64,000 nucleotides of DNA, from contig NZ_FUWS01000011.1 of assembly GCF_900167435.1 (NCBI RefSeq), forward strand, positions 185,746 to 249,745, written 5' to 3'. Position numbers and translations under genes: made by a program. Of this stretch, positions 56,293 through 64,000 are shown one piece after another. Position 1 is the first letter of the stretch. Each line of letters starts with the position of its first letter. Under the pieces are notes generated by a model. It was not told the origin of the DNA. It was given only the letters and a program-made list of their open reading frames with translations, and made no database searches. Source of the DNA: Marinactinospora thermotolerans DSM 45154 (GTDB taxonomy: Bacteria > Actinomycetota > Actinomycetes > Streptosporangiales > Streptosporangiaceae).

Positions 56293-58521
56293 ATGGACGA
56301 ACAGGCCATGCTCACGCGCGATCTCGTATTGCGCCTGTGTGCCAACGCCACCGAGTTCGACGAGGCATGGATCGACGACGACGCGAAAGTGGTCGTCCCC
56401 TTCACCGCCTCACGCGACACCGCCCTGATCCGAGCCATCGTCTCGGCGGGAGAGGCGCTGGGGGTGGAACGGCTCCTGGTGTGCCGGACCCGCGCCGAAT
56501 ACGCCTACGAACCCGTCACCGAGGTCCCCGTCGACGCCGAGGCGCTCATCGCCCTGGTACGCGGCTGGGGCGCGGAGCCGACCGACTTCCTCGTCGCCAT
56601 CGAGGACATCTCCGCCGGGGTCCTGGTGACCACCACCGAGCTCACCGTCGCCGCGGGACCCGACGTGTTCGTCCGTGAACTGGTCGGCCCCGACCTCGCC
56701 GCGGCCCGGATCGCCTTCGGGGAGGAGGCGCGAACCTCGCGCGACCCCGAGCTGCTGCGCGCGGCCCAGCGCTACGCCTGCCTGGAACAGGGGGCCCGGC
56801 ACGCCCGCGGGACCCGCGGGCCCGGCCCCGACCTCGCCGAACGGATCGAGCAGAGACTGGACTCGCTGCGTCGTGGTTCGCCGCGGGCCACCACCGCGCT
56901 GCGCGCCCTGCGCGGCGCATGGGGGTGGGCGATGCTCGTGGTGCTTTTGTTGGCCGGGGTGTTCGTCCCAGGGGTGCCCGCCGCACTGCCGGTCGTCCTC
57001 GCCATGGTGTGGCTCCTCGCCCAGCTCGCCTGGCTGGCGCGTTCGCGGACCGTGGCCTTCTCCACGCTGGTGCGCACGCTCGCGTTCGGAGCCTTCCTGG
57101 CCTGGCCGATGGCGCTCGCCGAGCTGGCGTTGGCCGGGGCGCTGGGGCTTGCGGCCGACGACCCCTACGCCTACGCCTACGTGGCCGTGCCGGTGGAGGA
57201 GGTCGGCAAACTCCTCCCGCTGCTGTTGTGCCTGTTCGTCGCGCGACGCAGGTTCCGCAGGTTCGCCGCCGTCGACCTGCTCCTGCTCGCCGCGGCGTCC
57301 GGCGCGGGGTTCCACGTGGCGGAGCAGGCCGTCCGGGCGATGCTCGTCGCCGGCGGCTCCGTCGATCCGTTCGCCGCCCATCTGGGGATGTTCGCGCTGT
57401 TGCCGGGGTGGGTCGAGGTTCCGGTGGCCGCCGTTTCGACACAGCCGTTCCAGGAGGTCGCCCTGCTGAGGTTCTCCGGGCACGCGGTCACCAGCGGACT
57501 GGTCGGGGCCGCACTTGGCCTGGCGCTCGTGGGGGCCCGCCGCTACGGCGTCTGGCTGTGGGCGCTGCCCCCGCTCGCGTTGGGCGCCGCGGCCTTGGAA
57601 CACCTCAACTTCAACGCGGTCGTGGCCGGGCTGGACCCCACCCCGCTCACCACGGCGGTGTTCGCCCTCTACGGTGACGGCGCGGCGACACGTTGGCTGC
57701 TGCTGCTCCTGCTCGTCCTCGCGGTGCTCCTGGACTACCGGGTCGCCCGGTCGGCCACCGCCGAGGTGCCGCGGCTGCCCGGCCGTCCGCCGCTGGCCGC
57801 CCTGGTACGCGCCGCGCACGGTCGCGCGGTGCGCGTCCGGGTCCGCGTCCCCGGGGACATCGCCCCGACCTTCCGCCACTTCGGGCTGCTGTGGGCGCGG
57901 ATCCCGGTCGCCCTGGTCGAGACGCTCGCGACGATCCTGCACGAGTACGCGGTGATGGTCGTCGCCGCCAGCCGGGGACCGGCGACGCTGTGCCGCTCCT
58001 GGATCTTCCTGCGCCGTCGGCGCGAGTACGCCATGGGGGCCGCCCGCGCGGCCGGCCGTCCGTGGCGACGCAGCCCGTCGCGCGAGGAACTGGCCGAGAC
58101 CGAGGTCCAGCTCGCGACCCGGCTCGGGGTCGGCCCCCGCTCGGCCTCGATCGCCGCGGTGGCGGTGCTGGCCGTCTCCACGGCCCTCGCCCACCCCGCG
58201 CTTTCGGGATCGGTCCCCCACGCCGACGGCGCCTACGCGCTGATGTCGCTGCGCGCGCTGTCCGACTGGGTTGCCGCGCTGCCGGCCGGGACCCGGCCGT
58301 GGGTGTGGGCGGGCGGCGTGGCGCTGGCGAGCCTGCTGGTGAGCGGGTGGAGCGTGCCGCGTGAGCATCCCAGCGTCCGGCACTTCCTCCGTGATCCGCG
58401 CGGCAACCTCGGTGGTCTCCTCGGGGCGTTGGCTCCCGGCCAGGTGCCCTATGGGGTCGCCGGGCTCGTCGGATTCGCGCTTCCCGCGCGGACCGACCGC
58501 CTGCTGCGCCCGCGCGGCTGA
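56293..58521 (+). CDS. PrsW-like polytopic membrane protein with an unrecognised N-terminal domain
   Basis: 742 residues. Residues 1 to about 200 form a soluble alpha/beta-like domain (VVVPFTASRDTALIRAIVSAGEALGVERLLVCRTRAEY, VAIEDISAGVLVTTTELTVAAG in segments) that I do not recognise. From about 208 several membrane helices follow, containing the three PrsW-type motifs: VPVEEVGK (E302, E303, K306), GAGFHVAEQ (H341, E344) and SGHAVTSG (H397). These match the glutamic intramembrane protease PrsW pattern (EExxK, FxxxE, H). A long C-terminal part has more helices and basic loops. It may be a protease or a catalytically idle relative. No operon partner; it separates nnr from alr. Confidence 0.65.
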   Translation: MDEQAMLTRDLVLRLCANATEFDEAWIDDDAKVVVPFTASRDTALIRAIVSAGEALGVERLLVCRTRAEYAYEPVTEVPVDAEALIALVRGWGAEPTDFLVAIEDISAGVLVTTTELTVAAGPDVFVRELVGPDLAAARIAFGEEARTSRDPELLRAAQRYACLEQGARHARGTRGPGPDLAERIEQRLDSLRRGSPRATTALRALRGAWGWAMLVVLLLAGVFVPGVPAALPVVLAMVWLLAQLAWLARSRTVAFSTLVRTLAFGAFLAWPMALAELALAGALGLAADDPYAYAYVAVPVEEVGKLLPLLLCLFVARRRFRRFAAVDLLLLAAASGAGFHVAEQAVRAMLVAGGSVDPFAAHLGMFALLPGWVEVPVAAVSTQPFQEVALLRFSGHAVTSGLVGAALGLALVGARRYGVWLWALPPLALGAAALEHLNFNAVVAGLDPTPLTTAVFALYGDGAATRWLLLLLLVLAVLLDYRVARSATAEVPRLPGRPPLAALVRAAHGRAVRVRVRVPGDIAPTFRHFGLLWARIPVALVETLATILHEYAVMVVAASRGPATLCRSWIFLRRRREYAMGAARAAGRPWRRSPSREELAETEVQLATRLGVGPRSASIAAVAVLAVSTALAHPALSGSVPHADGAYALMSLRALSDWVAALPAGTRPWVWAGGVALASLLVSGWSVPREHPSVRHFLRDPRGNLGGLLGALAPGQVPYGVAGLVGFALPARTDRLLRPRG

Positions 58522-58621
58522 CCGGGCCGGTGTTCTCCCCACGCCCGCAACACGTGGTGACGTGCCCCTTGTCACCTCGCGCGCGGGGGAGCCCTTCCCC
58601 GCGCGTGCCACACTAAGAGAC

Positions 58622-59761
58622 ATGCCTGCCTTTGCCGAAGCCCGCGTCGACCTGGACGTGATCAGCGCCAACGTGGCCGCGCTGCGCGAGCGCGCCCCGA
58701 ACTCCCACTTCATGGGAGTCGTCAAGGCCGACGGTTACGGGCACGGCATGATCCCGGCCGCCCGGGCCATGCTGGCCGGCGGCGCGACCTGGCTGGGCGT
58801 CGCCTTCATCGAGGAGGCCCTGGAGGTGCGCCGGGCCGGCATCGACACCCCGCTGCTCGCCTGGATCGTCCCGCCGGGCGCGCCCATCGGCGCCGCCATC
58901 GAGGCCGGCGTCGAGCTCGGGATCAGCGACCCCTGGGTCCTCGACGCGACCGTCGCGGCGGCGCGCGCGGCGGGACGGCCGGCGCGTGTCCACCTGAAGG
59001 CCGACACCGGGCTCAACCGGGGTGGCATCACCAGGGAAGGCTGGCCGGAGGTCGTCGAGGCCGCGGCCCGGGCCGAGGCGGCCGGGGTGCTCCAGGTCAC
59101 CGGAGTGTTCTCCCACCTCGCCCGCGCCGACGAGCCCGCGGACCCCGGCGCGCGCGACTCCGTCCAGGCCCAGCTCGACGCCTTCGACGAGGCCCTGGCC
59201 CTCGCGGACAAGGCCGGACTGCGCCCCGAGGTGCGCCACATCGCCAACTCCGCGGCGTTGCTCACCCGCCCCGACTCCCATTTCGACCTGGTGCGTCCGG
59301 GCATCGCCGCCTACGGTCTCAGCCCCATGCCCGACCTGCGCGACATCGGTGTCCGGCCGGCGATGACCCTGGCCGCGCGGGTCGCGTTGGTCAAGCGCGT
59401 TCCCGCGGGCAGCGGCGTCTCCTACGGCCATCGCTACGTCACCGACCGGGAGACCACGCTCGCCCTCGTCCCCCTCGGCTACGCCGACGGGGTGCCGCGC
59501 GCGGCGAGCAACATCGGACCGGCCGCCCTCGGCGGCCGGCGGCACGTGATCGCCGGCACCGTGTGCATGGACCAGTTCGTCCTGGACGTCGGGAACGACC
59601 CGGTCGAGGCGGGCGATGAGGTCGTTCTCTTCGGCGACGGGGAGAACGGCGTGCCCACCGCGCAGGACTGGGCCGAGGCGCTCGGCACCATCCCCTACGA
59701 GATCGTCACCCGCGTCGGCGTGCGCGTCCCGCGAACCTACCGGTCCGGGGCGGTGAGCTGA
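58622..59761 (+). CDS. alr: Alanine racemase
   Basis: 379 residues, fold-type III PLP enzyme making D-alanine for peptidoglycan. PLP lysine K35 in GVVKADGYGHG, LKADTGLNRGGI, HIANSAALL, the catalytic tyrosine Y268 in GSGVSYGHRY and CMDQFVLDVG. An upstream frame overlapping the PrsW-like gene is rejected; this ATG begins the conserved EARVDLDVISANV. Followed by a decayed gene and tsaE, the usual order. Confidence 0.96.
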   Translation: MPAFAEARVDLDVISANVAALRERAPNSHFMGVVKADGYGHGMIPAARAMLAGGATWLGVAFIEEALEVRRAGIDTPLLAWIVPPGAPIGAAIEAGVELGISDPWVLDATVAAARAAGRPARVHLKADTGLNRGGITREGWPEVVEAAARAEAAGVLQVTGVFSHLARADEPADPGARDSVQAQLDAFDEALALADKAGLRPEVRHIANSAALLTRPDSHFDLVRPGIAAYGLSPMPDLRDIGVRPAMTLAARVALVKRVPAGSGVSYGHRYVTDRETTLALVPLGYADGVPRAASNIGPAALGGRRHVIAGTVCMDQFVLDVGNDPVEAGDEVVLFGDGENGVPTAQDWAEALGTIPYEIVTRVGVRVPRTYRSGAVS

Positions 59762-59800
59762 TCCGGACCTCGCGGTAAGCGGCCCCACCTTCTCCCGGAA

Positions 59801-60023
59801 GTGCCTACCCTGGTGGTGTGCGGCGACCGAGACCGCACGGCGCCCACCGATCCCGGCGAGCGTCCCAACGGACCCCTACGACGGCGGATCCCCGCCTCCC
59901 GGGTCCGCGGCCGCGTGGTCTCCCTCCACCGGCACGGGACCGCGCCGGCGGGAGCGTCCAGGGAGCGCGTGCGGCCCCGGCGACCGCAGGCCGCCCTCTC
60001 CACCCACGAGACGTTGCGAGCCC
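59801..60023 (+). pseudogene. Decayed C-terminal fragment of an alpha/beta-hydrolase gene
   Basis: A short frame begins VPTLVVCGDRDRTAPTDP, the hallmark strand-plus-Asp segment near the C-terminus of alpha/beta hydrolases, and continues LRRRIPASRV...VVSLHRHGTAP, which recalls the usual 'ipgs.lv.lpgtGH' stretch but lacks the catalytic GH. Streptomyces genomes often have a full alpha/beta hydrolase between alr and tsaE, so this looks like a deletion remnant. The reading frame runs on past tsaE's start without meaning. Confidence 0.5.
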
Positions 60024-60506
60024 ATGACCGAACCGACCGACACCACCGCCGCCACCGTCACGGCGGCCACCGACGCCGAGATGCGCGCGCTCGCCCGGCG
60101 CGTCGCCTCCGGGCTGCGCCGCGGTGACGTGCTGATCCTGACCGGCCCGCTCGGCGCGGGCAAGACCACCTTCACCCAGGGGCTGGGCGAGGGGCTGGGA
60201 GTGCGGGGCCCGATCACCTCACCCACCTTTGTGATCTCGCGCATCCACCCCTCCCTGACCGGGGGGCCCGACCTCGTGCACGTCGACGCCTACCGGCTGG
60301 GAAGCGCGGCCGAGATCGACGACCTCGACCTGGACGCCGCCATCCCCGACTCCGTCACGGTCGTCGAATGGGGCGAGGGCCTGGCCGAGAGCCTCTCCGA
60401 CGAACGGCTGGAGATCGTGATCGACCGGCTGCCCGACGACACCCGCACCGTCCGTCTGACCGGCGTCGGCGCCCGCTGGCACGACGCACTGCCGACCGCG
60501 CAATAG
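60024..60506 (+). CDS. tsaE: tRNA t6A biosynthesis ATPase TsaE
   Basis: 160 residues. Walker A GPLGAGKTTFTQGLGEGLG, the switch-like SPTFVISRIH, VHVDAYRLG and VEWGEGLAESL. Its ATPase drives the TsaB-TsaD complex in making threonylcarbamoyl-adenosine on tRNA. ATG start. Next to tsaB with an 11-base gap. Confidence 0.95.
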   Translation: MTEPTDTTAATVTAATDAEMRALARRVASGLRRGDVLILTGPLGAGKTTFTQGLGEGLGVRGPITSPTFVISRIHPSLTGGPDLVHVDAYRLGSAAEIDDLDLDAAIPDSVTVVEWGEGLAESLSDERLEIVIDRLPDDTRTVRLTGVGARWHDALPTAQ

Positions 60507-60517
60507 GCTGGTGGATC

Positions 60518-61192
60518 GTGCTGCTTCTGGCTTTCGACACTGCGTCCCCCGCGGTCACCGCCGCGGTCTGTGAACCCGTCGGCGACGGCGTCCGGGTGCG
60601 CGCGAGCGTCTCCTCCGTCGACGCCCGCCGACACGGGGAACTGCTGGCCCCCGGCATCCAGGAGGTAGTGGAACGCTCCGGTGCCCAGATGGCCGACCTC
60701 ACCCACATCGCGGTCGGTATCGGACCCGGCCCCTACACCGGGCTGCGCGTCGGCCTGGCCACCGCGCACGCCCTCGCCGAGGCGCTCGGCATCGCCTGCC
60801 ACGGGGTCGCCACGCTCGATGCCATCGCCTTCGCGTCGGGACGCACCACGCCGTTCGTCGCGGCCAGCGACGCCCGGCGCAAGGAGGTGTTCTGGGCGCG
60901 TTACGACGACGCCCTCACCCGGGTCGGCGACATCGCCGTGGACCGTCCCGCCGACGTCGACACCGGCGGCCTGCCCGTCATCGGGCACGGCGCGCACCTG
61001 TACGCCGACGTGTTCGGCCAGGACGCGGCGCAGGCCGAACCGCTGTACCCCGACGCGGCCGCCCTCGGCGAGCTCGCCGTACGACGCCTGGTCGAAGGGA
61101 GGGAGCTGCCCGAGCCCCTGCCCCTCTACCTGCGCCGTCCCGACGCCCAGGAGCCGGGCGCCCCCAAGAAGGTGCGGCAATGGCAGGCCTGA
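60518..61192 (+). CDS. tsaB: tRNA t6A biosynthesis protein TsaB
   Basis: 224 residues from GTG ([17 protein letters not shown]). The ASKHA-fold phosphate loop and [24 protein letters not shown] motif are present, but like other TsaB proteins it lacks the TsaD metal-binding histidines. Partner of TsaD. Its 3' end overlaps rimI by 13 bases. Confidence 0.94.
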   Translation: MLLLAFDTASPAVTAAVCEPVGDGVRVRASVSSVDARRHGELLAPGIQEVVERSGAQMADLTHIAVGIGPGPYTGLRVGLATAHALAEALGIACHGVATLDAIAFASGRTTPFVAASDARRKEVFWARYDDALTRVGDIAVDRPADVDTGGLPVIGHGAHLYADVFGQDAAQAEPLYPDAAALGELAVRRLVEGRELPEPLPLYLRRPDAQEPGAPKKVRQWQA

Positions 61193-61671
61193 CCACCGGG
61201 CACCGGTTGCGTTCCATGACCGAGGCGGACATCGCCGAGGTGATGCGGCTGGAGCGCGCCCTGTTCCCCGGCGACGCCTGGAGCGAGGGCATGCTCCGCG
61301 ACGAGATGACCGGCGACGGACGCCACTACGTCGTCGCCGAGTCCGTCGCCGAGGGGCGGATCATCGGCTACGCGGGACTGCGCGCGGTGCCGCCCGAGGG
61401 AGACGTGCAGACCATCGCCGTCGACGCGGCCCACTGGGGCGGCGGCGTCGGCACCGCGCTGCTCACCGAGCTGCTGGCCGAGGCGCACCGGCGCGGGGTC
61501 ACCGACGTGTTCCTGGAGGTGCGCTCCGACAACCCGCGCGCCCAACGGCTGTACCGCCGGTTCGGTTTCACCGAACTCGGCGTGCGGCGCGGCTACTACA
61601 AGGACGCCGACGCGATCGTCATGAGGCGCTCGGCCCCGGCGGGGGACGCCGGCGAGGAGAAGACCCGATGA
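61180..61671 (+). CDS. rimI: [Ribosomal protein S18]-alanine N-acetyltransferase RimI
   Basis: 163 residues, GNAT fold: [31 protein letters not shown], the acetyl-CoA loop [19 protein letters not shown] and [27 protein letters not shown]. Acetylates the S18 N-terminus. The pyrophosphate-binding loop has a WGGGVG form instead of the usual R/QxxGxG/A but is otherwise normal. Overlaps tsaB and tsaD, so translation is coupled. Confidence 0.9.
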   Translation: MAGLTTGHRLRSMTEADIAEVMRLERALFPGDAWSEGMLRDEMTGDGRHYVVAESVAEGRIIGYAGLRAVPPEGDVQTIAVDAAHWGGGVGTALLTELLAEAHRRGVTDVFLEVRSDNPRAQRLYRRFGFTELGVRRGYYKDADAIVMRRSAPAGDAGEEKTR

Positions 61672-62708
61672 GCAACACCGACCTGCCACTGATCCTGGGA
61701 ATCGAGAGCTCCTGCGACGAGACCGGCGTGGGCCTCGTCCGCGGCTGCGAACTACTGTCGGACGAGGTGGCCTCCAGCGTCGACCAGCACGCGCGCTTCG
61801 GCGGCGTGGTGCCCGAGGTGGCCAGCCGGGCGCACCTGGAGGCGATGACGCCGACCGTGCAACGGGCGCTGGACCGCGCGGGGGTGAAGCTGTCCGACGT
61901 CGACGCCATCGCGGTGACCGCCGGTCCGGGGCTGGCCGGTGCCCTGCTCGTCGGCGTCTCCGCGGCCAAGGCCTACGCGCTCGCCCTCGGCAAACCGCTG
62001 TACGGCGTCAACCACCTGGTCGGCCACGTCGCCGTCGACCAGTTGGAGCACGGCCCGCTGCCCAAGCCGACGGTCGCGCTGCTCGTCTCCGGCGGACACA
62101 CCTCGCTGCTGCTGGTACGCGACCTCGCCACCGACGTCCGCCTCCTCGGCGACACCGTGGACGACGCGGCGGGCGAGGCCTACGACAAGGTCGCGCGCCT
62201 GCTCGACCTGCCCTACCCGGGCGGGCCGCCCATCGACCGCGCCGCGCGCGAGGGCGACCCCGGCTCGATCCGCTTCCCGCGGGGCAAGTGGGGCGATGGC
62301 ACCTACGACTTCTCCTTCTCCGGCCTGAAGACGGCGGTCGCCCGTTGGGTCGAGGACGCCGAACGCGACGGTCGGCCCGTGCCAGTCCCCGACGTCGCGG
62401 CGGCCTTCCAGGAGGCCGTCGTCGACGTCCTCACCCGCAAGGCCGTGGACGCCTGCCGCGAGCACGGCGTCGAGCACATGGTCATCAGCGGCGGGGTGGC
62501 CGCGAACTCCCGGCTGCGGGCCCTGGCCGAGGAGCGGTGCGCCGCCGCGGGGATCGAACTCCGGGTCCCGCGCCCGCGTCTGTGCACCGACAACGGTGCC
62601 ATGATCGCCGCCCTGGGCGCCGAGGTCGTCGCCGCGGGCCTGCCGCCCTCCCGGCTCGACCTCGCCACCGACACCTCCCTGCCGGTGAACCGCCCCCTGG
62701 CCGGCTGA
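61668..62708 (+). CDS. tsaD: tRNA N6-adenosine threonylcarbamoyltransferase TsaD
   Basis: 346 residues. [16 protein letters not shown] at the N-terminus, [14 protein letters not shown], metal-binding histidines in NHLVGH (H116, H120), [12 protein letters not shown], the [14 protein letters not shown] loop and C-terminal [13 protein letters not shown]. It transfers threonylcarbamoyl from the AMP adduct to A37. ATGA overlap with rimI. An earlier-starting frame through rimI is only an alternative-frame artefact. A terminator follows. Confidence 0.96.
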   Translation: MSNTDLPLILGIESSCDETGVGLVRGCELLSDEVASSVDQHARFGGVVPEVASRAHLEAMTPTVQRALDRAGVKLSDVDAIAVTAGPGLAGALLVGVSAAKAYALALGKPLYGVNHLVGHVAVDQLEHGPLPKPTVALLVSGGHTSLLLVRDLATDVRLLGDTVDDAAGEAYDKVARLLDLPYPGGPPIDRAAREGDPGSIRFPRGKWGDGTYDFSFSGLKTAVARWVEDAERDGRPVPVPDVAAAFQEAVVDVLTRKAVDACREHGVEHMVISGGVAANSRLRALAEERCAAAGIELRVPRPRLCTDNGAMIAALGAEVVAAGLPPSRLDLATDTSLPVNRPLAG

Positions 62709-62727
62709 GCCGGGGCGCACAACGGGA

Positions 62728-62756
62728 AAGGGGCCGTCCCAACGGGACGGCCCCTT
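62728..62756. terminator. Bidirectional terminator between tsaD and the coiled-coil gene
   Basis: A 13-bp perfect stem (AAGGGGCCGTCCC/GGGACGGCCCCTT) with a 3-base AAC loop between two converging genes, with A and T bases at the stem base on either side. Confidence 0.8.
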
Positions 62757-62774
62757 CGGCGTGGACGGCGAGGA

Positions 62775-64000
62775 TCAGTCCTCGTCGTCGTCGACCGGGC
62801 GGCGCTTGCGCTTGCCGTCGCGGCCGGGGCGCAGCAGGGCCTCGGCCAGGGCGAGCATCGTCTCCTCCAGCGCGGCCAGGCGCTTGGTGATGTCGTCGTG
62901 CGACGTCTCCACGGCGTCGCTGATGGTCTCCTCGAACTCGTGACGGTCCGGTCGCGTCCGGATCTCGTTCAGCAGGGGGTCCAGGGACTCGCCGAGCCGC
63001 TGGTCGATCGCGTCGAACCGCTCGGAGTGGTCGATGATCGGCCGTTCGACCAGCTCGGACAGGCGGCGGTGCACCTCGGAGACCTCCAGGGAGGCCGGGA
63101 GCTGGCCCAGGCGCTGGTTGAGCGCCTCCAGACGGTCGTCGATGGCCTCCAGGCGGCCGTCCACACCGTCGAACTGGCCGTGGACCCCCTCGAACTTGCC
63201 CTCGACGCCGGTGACCCGTCCGTCCAGTCCGTCCAGGCGGCCGTTGAGACCGTCGAGCCTGCCCTCGACCCCCTCGAAGCTTCCGTCGAAGTGCCCCTCG
63301 AAGGTGTCGAAGCGGTCGCTGAGCCGGCCCAGGCCGTGCTCGAACTTCGCGGTGAGCGCCTCGTAGCGTCCGTCGATCTTGGCCGTGACCGAGGCCAGGT
63401 GCTGGTCGACCTTGCCCGACAGCTCCTCGCGCTGCTGCTCCAGGCGCGCCCCGACGGAGTCGCGGTGTTCGGCGATGAGCTCCAGCAGGGCACCGTGCTG
63501 CTCGCGCCCCTGGGCGGTCAGGGACTCGACACGCTCGTCGAAGGCGGAGCGGAGCTCGGCGGAGCGGGCCTCGTCGCGCTCCTCCACGGCGGCGATGGCC
63601 AGGTTGGTCTCGGCCAGCGCGGCTCCGACCTCGGCGATGGCCGCGATCGCGGCGTTGTGGTCGCCTTCGGCGGCGGCGCGCAGGTTCGCGGCGGCCTCGG
63701 CGAGCTTCGCCGCCAGTCCCTCGTACTGGGCGTCGTCCCGCTCACGCAGCTCTGCGTGCTGGGCGTCCAGCCGCTCTTGGAGCTCGTTCTGCTGCTTGCG
63801 CAGGTGCGTGCGCAGGTCGGCGAGCTGGGTCTCGGTCGTGCCGGACAGCTTGACCACCGCGCTGTTGGCGTCGGCGATGGCGGCGGCCGTCTCGGCGTGG
63901 TTCTCCTCGGCCTGCGTGGTGAGGAGTCCCGTGCTACGGGCGACCTCGCCGCTCAGCGCTTCGTGGTGCTCGTCGGCCTTGCCGACGAGGGTGTGCAGGT
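62775..64000 (-). CDS. Long coiled-coil protein, 5' end beyond the window
   Basis: At least 408 residues are visible; the frame stays open to the window edge with coherent sequence (KADEHHEALSGEVARSTGLL), so a GTG at 63857 is not the real start. Nearly the whole protein is amphipathic helix rich in Glu, Ala, Leu and Arg, with a run of seven-residue repeats of the form LDGLNGR/LDGLDGR/VTGVEGK/FEGVHGQ/FDGVDGR/LEAIDDR, indicating a regular coiled coil. The C-terminus is basic then acidic (GKRKRRPVDDDED). No enzyme motif or membrane segment is visible. Function unknown; long coiled coils serve as scaffolds, polar-growth proteins or DNA-organising proteins in actinomycetes. Confidence 0.75.
   Translation of the reverse strand, partial: LHTLVGKADEHHEALSGEVARSTGLLTTQAEENHAETAAAIADANSAVVKLSGTTETQLADLRTHLRKQQNELQERLDAQHAELRERDDAQYEGLAAKLAEAAANLRAAAEGDHNAAIAAIAEVGAALAETNLAIAAVEERDEARSAELRSAFDERVESLTAQGREQHGALLELIAEHRDSVGARLEQQREELSGKVDQHLASVTAKIDGRYEALTAKFEHGLGRLSDRFDTFEGHFDGSFEGVEGRLDGLNGRLDGLDGRVTGVEGKFEGVHGQFDGVDGRLEAIDDRLEALNQRLGQLPASLEVSEVHRRLSELVERPIIDHSERFDAIDQRLGESLDPLLNEIRTRPDRHEFEETISDAVETSHDDITKRLAALEETMLALAEALLRPGRDGKRKRRPVDDDED

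Overview
The window is about 70% G+C chromosomal DNA from an actinomycete. The gene order (tRNA-Trp/secE/nusG/rplK/rplA, rplJL, rpoBC, rpsL/rpsG/fusA/tuf, S10-spc-alpha, rplM/rpsI, glmM...glmS, nnr/alr/tsaE/tsaB/rimI/tsaD), frequent GTG starts and a TTG start for rpoB are typical of Streptomyces and its relatives. Protein flavour and accessory genes suggest the Nocardiopsaceae (Nocardiopsis or Streptomonospora type); that family assignment is an inference. No insertion sequence, phage, CRISPR array or plasmid backbone was seen.

Layout. 1-2.8 kb: the 3' end of a GDT1-type cation transporter gene, then an adenosine-deaminase-family gene and a class I aminotransferase on the minus strand. 3.0-7.1 kb: tRNA-Trp, secE, nusG, rplK-rplA and rplJ-rplL, with stacked hairpins and an attenuator-like leader before rplJ. 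7.5-15.1 kb: rpoB-rpoC behind a clear promoter. 15.3-18.2 kb: a 984-residue low-complexity protein with duplicated DNA and two C-terminal membrane helices. 18.5-23.0 kb: rpsL, rpsG, fusA, tuf. 23.2-40.1 kb: a nearly unbroken S10-spc-alpha run (rpsJ to rplQ) that includes secY, adk, map, infA, rpmJ and rpoA, interrupted only by a small DUF1707-type membrane protein. truA follows.

41-62.7 kb is more mosaic. A proline-rich single-pass membrane protein faces truA. After a 1.1-1.3 kb gene-free stretch come rplM-rpsI and glmM; then, across another gene-free stretch, glmS (minus), a DoxX-type membrane protein (minus), coaA, a lipoprotein plus glutathionylspermidine-synthase-like pair (resembling ygiB-ygiC), a DUF4913 protein (minus), nnr, a NUDIX hydrolase (minus), a 742-residue PrsW-like membrane protein, and finally alr, a decayed alpha/beta-hydrolase fragment and the tRNA t6A genes tsaE-tsaB-rimI-tsaD. 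The window ends inside a long coiled-coil protein on the minus strand.

Functionally most of the window builds the translation, transcription and secretion machinery. glmM and glmS supply amino sugars for the cell wall, alr supplies D-alanine, coaA starts CoA synthesis, nnr repairs NAD(P)HX, and tsaB/D/E make the universal t6A tRNA modification. The most interesting items are a DasR-like palindrome before glmS, an rplJ leader with mutually exclusive pairings, an 11-base -35 element shared by the rpsL and rplM promoters, the PrsW-like protein with an unrecognised N-terminal domain, the internally duplicated gene after rpoC, and a reading frame that extends past its first usable start codon.
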